Shown in pieces: positions 17,501-26,477 of a stretch of DNA of 64,000 nt. The notes under the pieces are model-generated. The model did no database searches. It had not been told where the DNA came from and saw nothing but the letters and a program-made list of their open reading frames with translations. Positions within the stretch are counted from its first letter, which is position 1; the number at the start of each line of letters is the position of its first letter. The translations under genes and the position numbers were made by a program. This stretch comes from Microcaldota archaeon (GTDB taxonomy: Archaea; Micrarchaeota; Micrarchaeia; Anstonellales; Bilamarchaeaceae), in contig JAHJCT010000028.1 in assembly GCA_018812715.1 (NCBI GenBank), positions 1 to 64,000 on the forward strand, given 5' to 3'.

Positions 17501-17585
17501 ACTTTTCCTGAATACTCTCCCAGGCTTTGAGCTTGTCTATACTGCCCCCGGCGGAGCGGTTAAGATCTACAAAATAACTGATTGA
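14508..17585 (+). CDS. aglB: oligosaccharyltransferase AglB (STT3 family)
   Basis: 1025 residues. About 13 hydrophobic segments fill residues 1 to about 625. A first-loop acidic motif (ELDPYYYTYT, near 141-150) supplies metal ligands. The C-terminal extracellular domain contains the WWDYGHWI signature at about 745. It transfers the lipid-linked glycan to Asn in N-x-S/T sequons on the outside of the membrane. GTG start, justified by GGTGA (14498-14502) six bases upstream; no in-frame ATG is nearby. Many secreted proteins in this window have N-x-S/T sites. It lies between ftsZ and gatD with gaps of 12 and 1 bp. Confidence 0.96.
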   Translation: MFVSFEPLIFLFWVFLSSFIPGALLSLSIFRKDDFLFIEKALIGCALGLIILPLIPFLFYFILGITYSYNIALLSIVLLYIIAAAFFVKNKVYEDLSIPKLPSINLEKFEISNTAIISIILLVLVILSFMVRMGSYSPIFQELDPYYYTYTAQQLLIFGENPEDDQTAWYPEVEVNHRTIPALSYLESIWYSLYTSGGEYSHMLLALIASMYPPIMAAFAVFFIYLFVSVASKREWGLISAGLVTFIPIFILKLSAGEQEVQPYAFFSLTFFYAMYVLSIMKKDLRFSALAGLGFAAVALGSSSQILAMISVLLFLILHSIILFLRDKDESELRYLTISNAIIFVIGPLLGSAILKDIFEHGYPALSMVIPFFVAVAFCGLLYFLKQKIPDRQRASLILAVIIVFGLIVIAVTPIGTYITSSAKSAFGIAEFKVPLQRTIAEQNLAASSLAGHMGFIAEEYTDIISILLTPITAVLKLGSQDVATNLEQSLGWLFSSIFLLVSVPVNILLALFVGAVNLVLGTDVAFTEKSNSLLLFWMLTFWITALYSVFKFIKKEEINLSILMLTFIMPAFVVGIIKAKYTIYSAVLLTIAIGFSLGEIDRFFKGKFYKILLAIGIFLVLLQFTYNGFAPSLIWGSIQPLYQNNPEALVPKFEQFCTQTGDPDVCAAALDPLAYADLGTNYQYNQKLCMLSLFSNYSSLSTSTSTPTWESQAAMFRCQRLSTYWIDSMEWIRENTPNDSRTTSWWDYGHWINFFGQRNTVLRNEHKSHEMIGAVADGYLSATPEELKQWMQEHDSEYALFDMELIHSGSTLGGKYGALNYLSCAWNNETTVANQPGTSQCEADHLWETAYVSNHQCTISELSNKTGTIAYKVYVGDTYIPYYPSNCMEPKTANDIVYCRDYVTLVPTYCVGEVTLATGDVYPGTYYLNETNPNGDLKLNKAFLQLPFQLPTTSHIGPAIGTTLFYTNDALWLENGVVTSGYEDRKGKFYDSNIYNALFLNTLPGFELVYTAPGGAVKIYKITD

Positions 17586-17586
17586 T

Positions 17587-18888
17587 ATGTACTCTAAGAA
17601 AGTCATGGAGAAGCTGAAGAATATAGGTATTGGCGACATTGTCAGAATCATCTCCCATGATCGGGAATTTACTGGTCTTCTTATGCCCAGACCTTTTTCT
17701 GGAGATCCGGATATCATTGTAATAAAACTTGAAAGCGGCTATAATGTTGGTTTGAAGTTTGATTCTATTGAACTTATAGAAAGCAGCGAAGCAAAAGAGC
17801 TTCCCAAACACAAACATGAAAAATCAAAAAAAGGAGACATCAGTATTCTTGGCTGTGGCGGCACTATTGCCTCGCGTATAGAATATAAAACTGGAGCAGT
17901 ATATCCTTCAATTACACCGCAGGAGCTTCGTACTGTATTTCCAGCATTAGAAAAATGGCCCATACATTCCAGACAAATCTTTTCACTTTTCTCTGAGGAT
18001 ATGAATGCTACTCACTGGCGCATGCTTGCAGATGAAATCGAAAAAGAAGTGAAAAATGGAGCTAGGGGCGTTGTGGTGATGCATGGCACTGATACTATGG
18101 CATATACCTCAGCTGCCGTTAGTTTTATGCTACAGGACCTACCAGTTCCAGTAGTGTTTGTTGGCTCACAAAGAAGTTCTGACAGGCCCTCAAGTGAAAA
18201 TGAAACCAATCTTCTCAATTCTGTTTTTTCTGCTACTAAAAACGTAGGTGAAGTAATGGTTTGTATGCATTCTAGTACCAATGATGATTATTGCCATCTT
18301 CATCGAGGAACAAGAGTTAGAAAAATGCATACTTCAAGAAGAGATGCATTCCGTTCAATAGGCACTTCCCCACTTTTTGCAGTTGACTACCGCACAGAAA
18401 GATTTGATCCACTCTCAGAATATAAACCACGAAGTAAAAAACTCATATCAAAAAAAACCATGAATGATAATGTTGCCCTTATCTATACTCACCCAAACAT
18501 AAAACCAGAATTAATCTCCAAACTTGATTCATATGATGGAATTGTTCTTGTTGGTACTGGCCTAGGTCATGTTCCGGCCAATCCTTTTGATGATAAAACT
18601 GTTAGTAGCATCTACAAACCAGTCCAAGAACTTATCCAATCTGGCATTCCCGTTGTGATGACATCTCAATGTATCTCAGGTAGAATCTGTATGCGTGTTT
18701 ATGCTACTGGCAGAATGCTAATGCAGGCTGGGGTAATTGGTGATGGCGCTGATTGGACACCAGAATCTGCATATGTAAAGCTTTGTTGGGCAGTGGGACA
18801 AACAAAAGATATGAAAAAGATCGAAGAGCTGATGATGACTAACATAGCCGGCGAAATAACTGATCGATCTACACTGGAGGAATCTTGA
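17587..18888 (+). CDS. gatD: glutamyl-tRNA(Gln) amidotransferase subunit D
   Basis: 433 residues. The N-terminal SH3-like domain (GIGDIVRIISHDREFTG) is followed by an L-asparaginase-type domain with the first catalytic Thr in LGCGGTIAS, the second in MHGTDTMAYT, the conserved GSQRSSDRPSSEN segment and VGTGLGHVPANPF. GatD frees ammonia from glutamine for the GatE partner, giving Gln-tRNA(Gln), and is archaea-specific. ATG start one base after the aglB stop. The stop overlaps the gatE start by one base (TGATG). Confidence 0.97.
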   Translation: MYSKKVMEKLKNIGIGDIVRIISHDREFTGLLMPRPFSGDPDIIVIKLESGYNVGLKFDSIELIESSEAKELPKHKHEKSKKGDISILGCGGTIASRIEYKTGAVYPSITPQELRTVFPALEKWPIHSRQIFSLFSEDMNATHWRMLADEIEKEVKNGARGVVVMHGTDTMAYTSAAVSFMLQDLPVPVVFVGSQRSSDRPSSENETNLLNSVFSATKNVGEVMVCMHSSTNDDYCHLHRGTRVRKMHTSRRDAFRSIGTSPLFAVDYRTERFDPLSEYKPRSKKLISKKTMNDNVALIYTHPNIKPELISKLDSYDGIVLVGTGLGHVPANPFDDKTVSSIYKPVQELIQSGIPVVMTSQCISGRICMRVYATGRMLMQAGVIGDGADWTPESAYVKLCWAVGQTKDMKKIEELMMTNIAGEITDRSTLEES

Positions 18889-20675
18889 TGAAAATTGGAC
18901 TTGAACTCCATCAGCGTCTTGATACGAATAAACTATTTTGTAATTGCAGTTCAAAACTTGATGATGAAGAGCCAAACCTTACACTTGTTCGTCGTTTACA
19001 CCCAGTTTTTAGTGAATTAGGTGAGATAGATGAAGCCTCACGAATAGAATATACCAAGCGCAAAGTCTTTGAATATCAAGTTTTTCGCAACAATAATTGC
19101 CTTGTAGAAACTGATGAAGAACCACCACACCCACTTAATCTTGAAGCCCTAAAAACAGTACTTAATATTGCTCTTCAACTTCATGCTTCTCCAGTTGATG
19201 AAGTTCATATAATGAGAAAAATGGTTATAGACGGAAGTAACACATCTGGTTTTCAGCGAACTGCCATTATTGCTCTTGACGGCCACCTTGATACCCCTAA
19301 AGGCCTTGTTCGTATCTCCACTATGGCTCTTGAAGAAGAAAGTGCCGGAATTGTGTCAGCGTCATCCTCAAAAACAACCTATCGGCTAGATCGCTTAGGT
19401 ATACCATTGATTGAAATTACAACTGCCCCAGATATAAAAGATGCCGACCATCTGAAAGAAGTTGCAGAAAAATTAGGGATGATTCTTCGTGCAACTGGAA
19501 AGGTTGCGAGGGGGCTTGGAACAGTGAGGCAGGATGTGAACATCTCTACAGGTGGCGGAGCACGAGTTGAAATCAAAGGAGCACAAGATCTGAAAACCCT
19601 TCCGTTGTTGGTAGAAACAGAACAAAAAAGACAACTTGAATTAGTTAAAATACTTGCTGAGCTTAGACAGCGCAAAGCCATTCCAATCAAGAAACACGCT
19701 AAAGATGTAACAGATATTTTCAAAAAAACTGAGGCCAAGTTGATTAAAAATAGTCTCGATTCTGGTGCCTTTGTTCTTGCTCAGAAACTTCAAAATCATG
19801 CTGGCATCTTAGGAAAACAAATCCAAAAAGGAAAGCGTTATGGTACAGAGCTTAGTGATTATGCAAAGCTTGCAGGCGTAAAAGGCATAATCCACAGTGA
19901 TGAATCTCTTTCCAAGTATGGCATCTCAGAATCAGAAGAAAAAGCCCTTAGAGAAGGGCTTCATGCCAAAGAAGAAGATGCATTTGTACTTATTGTTGCT
20001 CCAAAAGAACAGGCAAACAAGGCAATGGATCATGTGATCTTCCGCGCCAATATGGACTTTGTTCCAGAGGAAACAAGACGAGCAAATCCTGATGGCACTA
20101 CTAATTTCATGAGGCCCTTACCTGGAAGAGCTAGGCTTTACCCAGAAACTGATATCCCCCCAGTTCCAGTAACCAAAGAGTTTCTCTCATCAATAGAAAA
20201 GACAGAATCACTTGATGAAAAGCAACATAAACTTGAAAAAATGCTAAACAAAGAAATGGCCAACAAAATCATTCGCTCTAGGCACCTACATCTTTTTGAA
20301 AGAATTGTTGAAACTGGGGCAGATCCAATGCTTGTTGCTACAACAATTGAGAATACTATAATTTCTCTCAGACGTGAAGGTGTAGAGTTCAAGGATCTCG
20401 AAGAGCCCCTTCTTGAACTTTTTGAAGAATATGCAAAAGGCACGTTTGTCAAAGCTGCAATTCCAGATGTCCTCAAATTCATGGCTAAAGGAGCGCGGGT
20501 GGAAGCTATACTTAAGGTTTATCGTCTACAAAAGATAACAAGTAAAGATCTGGAAAAGCTTGTTATACAGAATAGCTATGATATGAAAACAGTTATGCAA
20601 AAATATCGGTTACAAGTAGATCCACAAGAAGTAGCAGAGATAATAAAGAAGAAGCGCCACTCTGAATATGTGTAA
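18888..20675 (+). CDS. gatE: glutamyl-tRNA(Gln) amidotransferase subunit E
   Basis: 595 residues from ATG 18888, preceded by GGAGG at 18877-18881; the track's TTG at 18885 is not used. MKIGLELHQRLDTNKLFC and the GatB-like kinase region (GFQRTAIIALDG, EEESAGIV, RLDRLGIPLIEI) form the tRNA-transamidation core. Residues near 300-430 (SKYGI..., GRARLYPETDIPP) are the AspRS-like insertion typical of GatE. It activates the Glu on Glu-tRNA(Gln) and receives ammonia from GatD. Last gene of the ftsZ-aglB-gatD-gatE run. Confidence 0.97.
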   Translation: MKIGLELHQRLDTNKLFCNCSSKLDDEEPNLTLVRRLHPVFSELGEIDEASRIEYTKRKVFEYQVFRNNNCLVETDEEPPHPLNLEALKTVLNIALQLHASPVDEVHIMRKMVIDGSNTSGFQRTAIIALDGHLDTPKGLVRISTMALEEESAGIVSASSSKTTYRLDRLGIPLIEITTAPDIKDADHLKEVAEKLGMILRATGKVARGLGTVRQDVNISTGGGARVEIKGAQDLKTLPLLVETEQKRQLELVKILAELRQRKAIPIKKHAKDVTDIFKKTEAKLIKNSLDSGAFVLAQKLQNHAGILGKQIQKGKRYGTELSDYAKLAGVKGIIHSDESLSKYGISESEEKALREGLHAKEEDAFVLIVAPKEQANKAMDHVIFRANMDFVPEETRRANPDGTTNFMRPLPGRARLYPETDIPPVPVTKEFLSSIEKTESLDEKQHKLEKMLNKEMANKIIRSRHLHLFERIVETGADPMLVATTIENTIISLRREGVEFKDLEEPLLELFEEYAKGTFVKAAIPDVLKFMAKGARVEAILKVYRLQKITSKDLEKLVIQNSYDMKTVMQKYRLQVDPQEVAEIIKKKRHSEYV

Positions 20676-20762
20676 ACCAGTGGTTGGGAGTGTCTTTTTA
20701 AATCTATTGCTTTAGTGGTTATTAGTGGTAAAGTATTTAAATATTAAGTGTGGTAATAAACT

Positions 20763-22148
20763 ATGCAAAACGCCAGAATGAGTGCTAAACCTATCCATCT
20801 TCACTTTAATAGCAGGTTTCCATTTCCAGTCAATCCAATATTCTTTGGCCAAACATTCGTTATAGGCAATCTTACCGCTGCAACCCGCTTCAATGGCAGA
20901 GGAAAAAACATTGTTTTTATAAGAGATCTTGCACCTCTTGAAGAGGGCCTTACAAGTAAACAAGTTCACAAATTATCAGAAAAACGCTTTAATGCAGAAT
21001 TAAAATTTGGCTATGGAATAGAGGCCATTGATGATAATATTCGTTTTATCAGAAGCCTGATTGACAAGGGTCTCTATCCCGTTTTATCCTTCCACTATGC
21101 AATGAGTTCTGATACTATCTTTGCCTGTGCATTGAAAGATCGTCTTAAGCAGCTTGGATTGGATGATCACGTTGCAATGATCTTCTATTTACATACTCGT
21201 GCAGATGGCATAGTTCATAAAGCAGCTAGTGAAAGTTTCAGACGATACTATGATCACATGGTTCAGGCAGCTGACGGCACCATCTCAGTGAGTGATTCTG
21301 TACTTGATAGCTTTATGCAAACAGGCAATGGTCAATTTGATCGGTCTAGCGCATTTGTTGTTCGTAATGGTATTGATCCTTATATATACGTAATTGATGC
21401 TGAAAGTGAGGTTACTAAAGCACGTGCAGAAATTGGACTTGCACCTGATTTGGAAAAAGTAGTTTCATATGCTGGCCGTTTAGATAAAATAAAAGGCAGC
21501 AGTTTTCTAGCACGTGTTTTGGAACATTTTGATAGAAGTAAAGATCCAAAAGATAGCAAAGTTGGTTTTGTTATTGCTACTCCTCACGTACTCAATATCG
21601 ATTCTGCTTCAAGGCACTTCAAATGGGTTATGAGGATGGAAAGACTCATTCGCGAAAACAGACTAAAAATAGTCCTCGATATCTCTAAATTCACCCGTAG
21701 TGATCCACGATTTAGGGGGCACGTACACGATATTCTTGTTGATTATGCTAGATTACGTGGTTATTCTGAGATAGAACATCATCAAGCTTATGGTGGTATG
21801 ACGAACAAACCAGTTCAGACATTTTCAGACATTTATCTTCACCCTTCAAGGAGCGAAGGCCTTCCACTTGCCGTAGTAGAGGCAGTACTCTCAGGTGCTT
21901 ACGTCATAGCAACCCCTGTAGGTGGCATTCCAGAGGTTGTAATAGACAAGACGCTAGGGACTTTAGTCGAAATCGGCACTGATATAAATGCTTTTGTAAA
22001 TAAGTTAATTATGGAAATTTGTGGAAGAGACGTGCAAAGAACCTATGATCGAGCTCATTTAGCTGATCATCTCGCTTCATACACTGAAGGACACATGTTT
22101 ACGGAATTTAGTAAAGCAGTTTCACAGATTATAGAAAGAAAGAGGTAA
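20763..22148 (+). CDS. GT-B glycosyltransferase, family 4-like
   Basis: 461 residues. The donor-binding half has SYAGRLDKIKGSSFLARVL and HPSRSEGLPLAVVEAVLSGAYVIATPVGGIPEVV, the classic GT4 E-x7-E region. The N-terminal half (HFNSRFPFPVNPIFFGQTFVIG) and the FYLHTRADG acceptor-side segment are less usual. It likely transfers a sugar nucleotide-derived residue onto a glycan, lipid or storage polymer; no membrane span is seen. The promoter has TTTAAATATTA and, upstream of it, four GTGGT-like motifs in 80 bp. It leads a four-gene string through 24067. Confidence 0.8.
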   Translation: MQNARMSAKPIHLHFNSRFPFPVNPIFFGQTFVIGNLTAATRFNGRGKNIVFIRDLAPLEEGLTSKQVHKLSEKRFNAELKFGYGIEAIDDNIRFIRSLIDKGLYPVLSFHYAMSSDTIFACALKDRLKQLGLDDHVAMIFYLHTRADGIVHKAASESFRRYYDHMVQAADGTISVSDSVLDSFMQTGNGQFDRSSAFVVRNGIDPYIYVIDAESEVTKARAEIGLAPDLEKVVSYAGRLDKIKGSSFLARVLEHFDRSKDPKDSKVGFVIATPHVLNIDSASRHFKWVMRMERLIRENRLKIVLDISKFTRSDPRFRGHVHDILVDYARLRGYSEIEHHQAYGGMTNKPVQTFSDIYLHPSRSEGLPLAVVEAVLSGAYVIATPVGGIPEVVIDKTLGTLVEIGTDINAFVNKLIMEICGRDVQRTYDRAHLADHLASYTEGHMFTEFSKAVSQIIERKR

Positions 22149-22151
22149 AAT

Positions 22152-22490
22152 ATGGTTGCAGTAGCATTAAGAACTCGAGATTACAATGATATTTCACGTG
22201 CCATTCTCTCAATAGCGAGCAGGAGGACTAAATCCACAAGGTCTATGCCAATATGGGGCAGCGTAGACAAAACAATAGATGATGTTCTAAATATTATGAA
22301 TGCTAAAAGGGGCAGGGATGGAAGGCCACCCGTAGCACTTTCAGATCTTCATAGAGCAATTACGTCCTATCTTAGAGATGAGCGAAATCCATTGGTAGAA
22401 GAATATACTGATGCTCTCGCAAATGTAAGAGAAATGAGATTGGGCGGAAAGTTTCAACAACTTCCTTTGTTTGATTTTACCAAGGAATAA
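22152..22490 (+). CDS. hypothetical protein, 112 aa
   Basis: Not recognised. ATG start 3 bp after the glycosyltransferase stop and 2 bp before the next gene, so it is surely in the same operon. The sequence is basic at the N-terminus (SIASRRTKSTRSMPIWGSVDKT), then helical (LSDLHRAITSYLRDERNPLVEEYTDAL), with a C-terminal LPLFDF. A terminal hydrophobic Q..LPLFDF motif could be a peptide that docks on a partner, for example a clamp-type binding motif, but this is speculation. Confidence 0.55.
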   Translation: MVAVALRTRDYNDISRAILSIASRRTKSTRSMPIWGSVDKTIDDVLNIMNAKRGRDGRPPVALSDLHRAITSYLRDERNPLVEEYTDALANVREMRLGGKFQQLPLFDFTKE

Positions 22491-22492
22491 TC

Positions 22493-22981
22493 ATGTTTAA
22501 TCCATGTTCATTATGTCCTGCTTCTTGTTGCAAGACATACATCATAACCACTACATCTTTTGATGTTCAACGTGTCTGTCAAGCAACAGGAAAAAAACAC
22601 GAAGAATTTGCTGTTTTACACGAACTCCGACTTCTTAATTATGATCCAGACATGGTTCTCAATACAACCGATCGTTATGGTCATTATATTTTAGGTTTCA
22701 AATCCCACCCCTGCACTTTTCTTGAGAATAACCGTTGTTCTATCTATGAAAGCGCTCCTCTTTCATGTCGACATTTTCCATACACAGTAGGCAATATGAA
22801 TACACGTTTTTGTCCATTACCCTCTCAACTTTTCTTTCGTTTAAAAGGCCCTGAGACAGACAAAACTATTCTTTTAACTGAACTCAAACTCTACAAAGAA
22901 ATAGTAAAAGAATGGAATGAAAAATCTGGAACAAAGGATGACTGCATCAACTTCTTACTTGGATCAAGTATCTCCCATTAG
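22493..22981 (+). CDS. YkgJ-type cysteine-cluster protein
   Basis: 162 residues. The N-terminal CSLCPASCC and internal HPCTFLENNRCSIYESAPLSCRHFPY follow the CxxC..CC / C...C...C...CR.FP pattern of the YkgJ/UPF0153 family, thought to bind a zinc or Fe-S cluster. Its biochemical role is not known in the family. It is third in the operon starting with the glycosyltransferase, with about 33 bp to the ATPase gene, so a role alongside that P-loop protein is possible but unproven. Confidence 0.78.
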   Translation: MFNPCSLCPASCCKTYIITTTSFDVQRVCQATGKKHEEFAVLHELRLLNYDPDMVLNTTDRYGHYILGFKSHPCTFLENNRCSIYESAPLSCRHFPYTVGNMNTRFCPLPSQLFFRLKGPETDKTILLTELKLYKEIVKEWNEKSGTKDDCINFLLGSSISH

Positions 22982-23014
22982 AATTTTAAACAGATCTATA
23001 CATTATCCAACACA

Positions 23015-24067
23015 ATGAAACGTTTTGAAGGGTTCAGACTTAACACTGAGACTGCAGACCTCATAAGAGCAAATCACACATATAACAATCCAAAATTTCA
23101 ACTTATGTGCGGTTTTCCAGCAAAACCTCTCAAAATGCGCACCCCACTTGTTGAAGAAGTCTATGAAAGAGCCATGGCTGGTGAATCACTGAGAATCACT
23201 GGTTATCCTGGGGCTGGAAAAACAGAACTTATAATACACATGCTTACCAAAACTTATGAGGATGATCTACTTGGTTTAGGCATTATTTTATATCCCAACC
23301 TTGGTGGTTTTCATATTCATTCTGATCAATTGCTAACCGCATGGAAGCTTATTGATGAAGGATTTAAGCCTCGTTTTCTTGTTATTGATGAAGCATCAGA
23401 AGCAGTTCCAAAATTACGTAAATTGTTGAATGGAAAGTTTATTCCAGATCCTACTCTAAACCTCGGTATATTACTCGACATATTAGCAAAACTACCTGAT
23501 TCTACCTCATTGGTTGTTTCATTCCCCTCAATCAAAAAACATCTTGCTGGCTCAGACAAAACACGTGAACAAGAGGCTGATTTTTTTGGTCCTGGGGCAA
23601 CTATCACCATCCCATCTTATCTCACATTAGAGGATTTTGCCAATCTATTCTACTTCAAAATCACATCGTACTTTGGTTCTGAGCAAAAAGCAGGAGTTAA
23701 CAAACTTGCAGATAAACTAGCTGAGCATATTGGCCTCTATGATGGTGCCATTTCTACACTCCTACTTAGACAAATGTTTGATCATAGGCGTGCCCTCAAA
23801 CAATTAATTGATGATGGTGATGTGGAACACTTCTGCCAAGCATTACATGAAGCGGGTCTGCTAACTCGCTTTGCTTCTGATGTAATTGCTGGAGTATCCC
23901 TTCCTTTAGAATATATCCAGTTTGCGCTTTCCGCTTTTGATAATAAAACTTTATCGGAAGATTCAGATCTACAACATTTAGTAGAGTATGGTATCCTACT
24001 AAATGGGGCTAATATAAACAGAACAAGCCTTACTTTCAATGCATTTCAATGTGCTTTATCTTCTTAA
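23015..24067 (+). CDS. P-loop ATPase of unknown role (AAA/STAND-like)
   Basis: 350 residues. Walker A is GYPGAGKTEL (about 64-73) and Walker B FLVIDEAS (about 120-127). SLVVSFPS after that is a plausible sensor strand. The C-terminal third is helical and looks like a winged-helix or lid domain (HAEGLLTRFASD-type pattern). This fits archaeal AAA or STAND ATPases that sense or remodel something, but no subfamily motif is clear. ATG start. The gene converges on gyrA with 1 bp between stops. Confidence 0.65.
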   Translation: MKRFEGFRLNTETADLIRANHTYNNPKFQLMCGFPAKPLKMRTPLVEEVYERAMAGESLRITGYPGAGKTELIIHMLTKTYEDDLLGLGIILYPNLGGFHIHSDQLLTAWKLIDEGFKPRFLVIDEASEAVPKLRKLLNGKFIPDPTLNLGILLDILAKLPDSTSLVVSFPSIKKHLAGSDKTREQEADFFGPGATITIPSYLTLEDFANLFYFKITSYFGSEQKAGVNKLADKLAEHIGLYDGAISTLLLRQMFDHRRALKQLIDDGDVEHFCQALHEAGLLTRFASDVIAGVSLPLEYIQFALSAFDNKTLSEDSDLQHLVEYGILLNGANINRTSLTFNAFQCALSS

Positions 24068-24068
24068 C

Positions 24069-26471
24069 TTATTCTTGCTCTGATTTTGGCACAACAGTAA
24101 AAGTCGCTACTTTCTCCCCATCACCAAGACGTATTATTCTAACTCCCTGCGTGTTTCTTCCGATAACTGAAATATCTTTAACATACGTACGTATTGCTTG
24201 CCCTCTAGAACTCATCAATATTATTCCATCCCCATCATCTACTGCTCTTATGCCAACTACATCTCCGTTTCTGCCTTCTGTTTTTATGTTTATTACGCCA
24301 GATCCGCCTCTGGATTGAAGTCTATATTCATCTATTGAAGTTCTTTTTCCAAAACCATTTTCTGTTATTGTAAGCAATGCAGGTTTTCTGCACACCGCGC
24401 TTCCGACGACTGCATCATCTTTAGATTTTAATCTTATGCCTATAACTCCCTGCCCAGTACGTCCGATCTCACGCACATCATCTTCCTTGAATCGTATTGC
24501 CTGTCCTTTTTTGGTTGCAATTATTACTTCTTGCTTGCCATCTGTTTTTCTTACTTCAACTAGTTCGTCATCTTCTTTAAGTGTTATTGCAATAATGCCG
24601 CCACGTCTTATATTCTTGAAATTTTCAAGTGCTGTTTTCTTTACGACTCCTTTCTTTGTAAACATCATCAAATGCTCTTCAGTATCGAATTTATCAACAC
24701 TTATCCATGATGTCACTTTCTCATCTTTCAATTCAAGAAGACTTACGAGTGTTTTTCCAGTGGCATATCTGCTTCCTTCAGGGGCACGATAGACCTTCAT
24801 CCAGAACATTCTTCCTTTATCAGTAAACAACAACAAGTAATTGTGATTTTGAGTTATGATGACATCCTGGACAAAATCTTCATCTTTAGTACTTCCTTTA
24901 ACTCCCTTTCCCCCACGATGTTGAGCCCGGTACTCATCCAAACCAACTCTTTTCACATAACCTCTATTGGTAATTACTACAACAACCTCATCATTAGGTA
25001 TCAGTGCTTCAATATCAATGTCTTCTTCACCATCTATAAGTTCTGTACGCCTCTCATCACCATATTTTTCTTTTATTTCAACAAGTTCTTCCTTTATTAT
25101 TGTCAAAATCTTGTTAATATCAGCAAGAACATCCTTGAGCCATGCAATTTTCTTTGTTAATTCTAGATACTCATTTTCTATTTTTTCACGTTCAAGTGTT
25201 ATTAATTTAGATAATTTCATTTCCAGTATTGCATTTGCTTGTTTTTCAGTTAAAGAATAATTATTCATCAATCCCTGCCTTGCTTCATTTATGTCCTTGG
25301 ATTTTCTTAAGAAGTCAACAATCGGTTCAATATTTTCAAGCGCCACCTTCAGGCCTTCTAATATGTGCGCCTTTTCTTCAGCCTGCCTAAGTTCGAATTC
25401 ACTTCTTTTCCTTATTATCTCTTTTCTAAATTCTATGAATTCAGTTATTATCTTGTAAAGAGGAAGCACTTGCGGCTGTTTGTTTGAAATTGCAAGATTT
25501 ATGATTCCAAAAGTTGATTGTAGTGGGGTATGGGCATAAAGCTGATTTTCCACAACGTCCAGATCATATCCTTTTTTTACGTCTATTCTCACTTCCATTC
25601 CTTCTTTATCTGAACGATCATGGATCCCAGAAATTCCTTCTACTTTCTTGGTTTTCACTGCCTTTACAATTGATTCTATCAAAGATGTTTTTGCAAGTTG
25701 GTATGGTATTTCATTTATAACCAGCTCATGTTTTTCCTCATCTTTTTCTATTCTCCCCCTTACTTTTATTATTCCCTTTCCAGTTGCATATGCTTGTGCT
25801 ATCCCAGCTTTTCCAACTATCAATCCCCCTGTTGGAAAGTCCGGCCCTTGAATAATAGTTAGTAATTCTGTTTCGTCTGCACCATCTATCACAGCTATTG
25901 TACCATCTATAACTTCATTGAGATTATGTGGTGGCATGTTCGTTGCCATTCCAACAGCTATCCCGGAAGAGCCATTGATAAGAAGATTAGGGAGTTTTGA
26001 GGGAAGCACATCTGGCTCTTTTAATGTCCCATCAAAATTATCTGACCAGGACACAGTTTCCTTTTCTAGATCTGTCAAAAGTTCCGCAGCAGCCTTGGAC
26101 ATCCGTACCTCAGTATATCTCATAGCAGCCGGATTATCACCATCAATCGATCCCATGTTTCCTTGGCCATCAATAAGCATGTAACGTAGCGAAAACGGCT
26201 GTGCCATACGCACAAGAGCGTCATATATCGCCATATCACCGTGAGGATGGTACTTACCAAGCGTTTCACCAACCACCCTTGCACTTTTCTTATGTGGTTT
26301 AGTGTAAACATTACCGAGCTCATGCATGGCATAAAGAATTCTTCTATGAACTGGTTTGAGCCCATCTCTTATATCTGGTATGGCCCGCCCTATTATCACT
26401 GACATTGCATAATCGAGATAACTCTCTTTCATGTCCTTTTCTATCGTTCTTTCAGTTATCTTCTCGGTCAT
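24069..26471 (-). CDS. gyrA: DNA gyrase subunit A
   Basis: 800 residues, full length. The catalytic Tyr119 lies in [10 protein letters not shown], the winged-helix region is [12 protein letters not shown], and the C-terminal beta-pinwheel carries a GyrA-box-like [10 protein letters not shown] plus repeated 'R.GGI/GSGV' blades. It is the breakage-reunion subunit giving ATP-driven negative supercoiling, and was acquired from bacteria in several archaeal lineages. The position equivalent to E. coli Ser83 is Met80, a change expected to affect quinolone contact. The gene follows gyrB with a 6-bp gap, so they form one operon. Confidence 0.97.
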   Translation of the reverse strand: MTEKITERTIEKDMKESYLDYAMSVIIGRAIPDIRDGLKPVHRRILYAMHELGNVYTKPHKKSARVVGETLGKYHPHGDMAIYDALVRMAQPFSLRYMLIDGQGNMGSIDGDNPAAMRYTEVRMSKAAAELLTDLEKETVSWSDNFDGTLKEPDVLPSKLPNLLINGSSGIAVGMATNMPPHNLNEVIDGTIAVIDGADETELLTIIQGPDFPTGGLIVGKAGIAQAYATGKGIIKVRGRIEKDEEKHELVINEIPYQLAKTSLIESIVKAVKTKKVEGISGIHDRSDKEGMEVRIDVKKGYDLDVVENQLYAHTPLQSTFGIINLAISNKQPQVLPLYKIITEFIEFRKEIIRKRSEFELRQAEEKAHILEGLKVALENIEPIVDFLRKSKDINEARQGLMNNYSLTEKQANAILEMKLSKLITLEREKIENEYLELTKKIAWLKDVLADINKILTIIKEELVEIKEKYGDERRTELIDGEEDIDIEALIPNDEVVVVITNRGYVKRVGLDEYRAQHRGGKGVKGSTKDEDFVQDVIITQNHNYLLLFTDKGRMFWMKVYRAPEGSRYATGKTLVSLLELKDEKVTSWISVDKFDTEEHLMMFTKKGVVKKTALENFKNIRRGGIIAITLKEDDELVEVRKTDGKQEVIIATKKGQAIRFKEDDVREIGRTGQGVIGIRLKSKDDAVVGSAVCRKPALLTITENGFGKRTSIDEYRLQSRGGSGVINIKTEGRNGDVVGIRAVDDGDGIILMSSRGQAIRTYVKDISVIGRNTQGVRIIRLGDGEKVATFTVVPKSEQE

Positions 26472-26477
26472 AAGGCA

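Noticed and set aside
24843-25260. Many ORFs antisense to gyrA/gyrB and other genes
   Set aside because: Shadows of strong coding sequence on the other strand; no motif, promoter or ribosome site.
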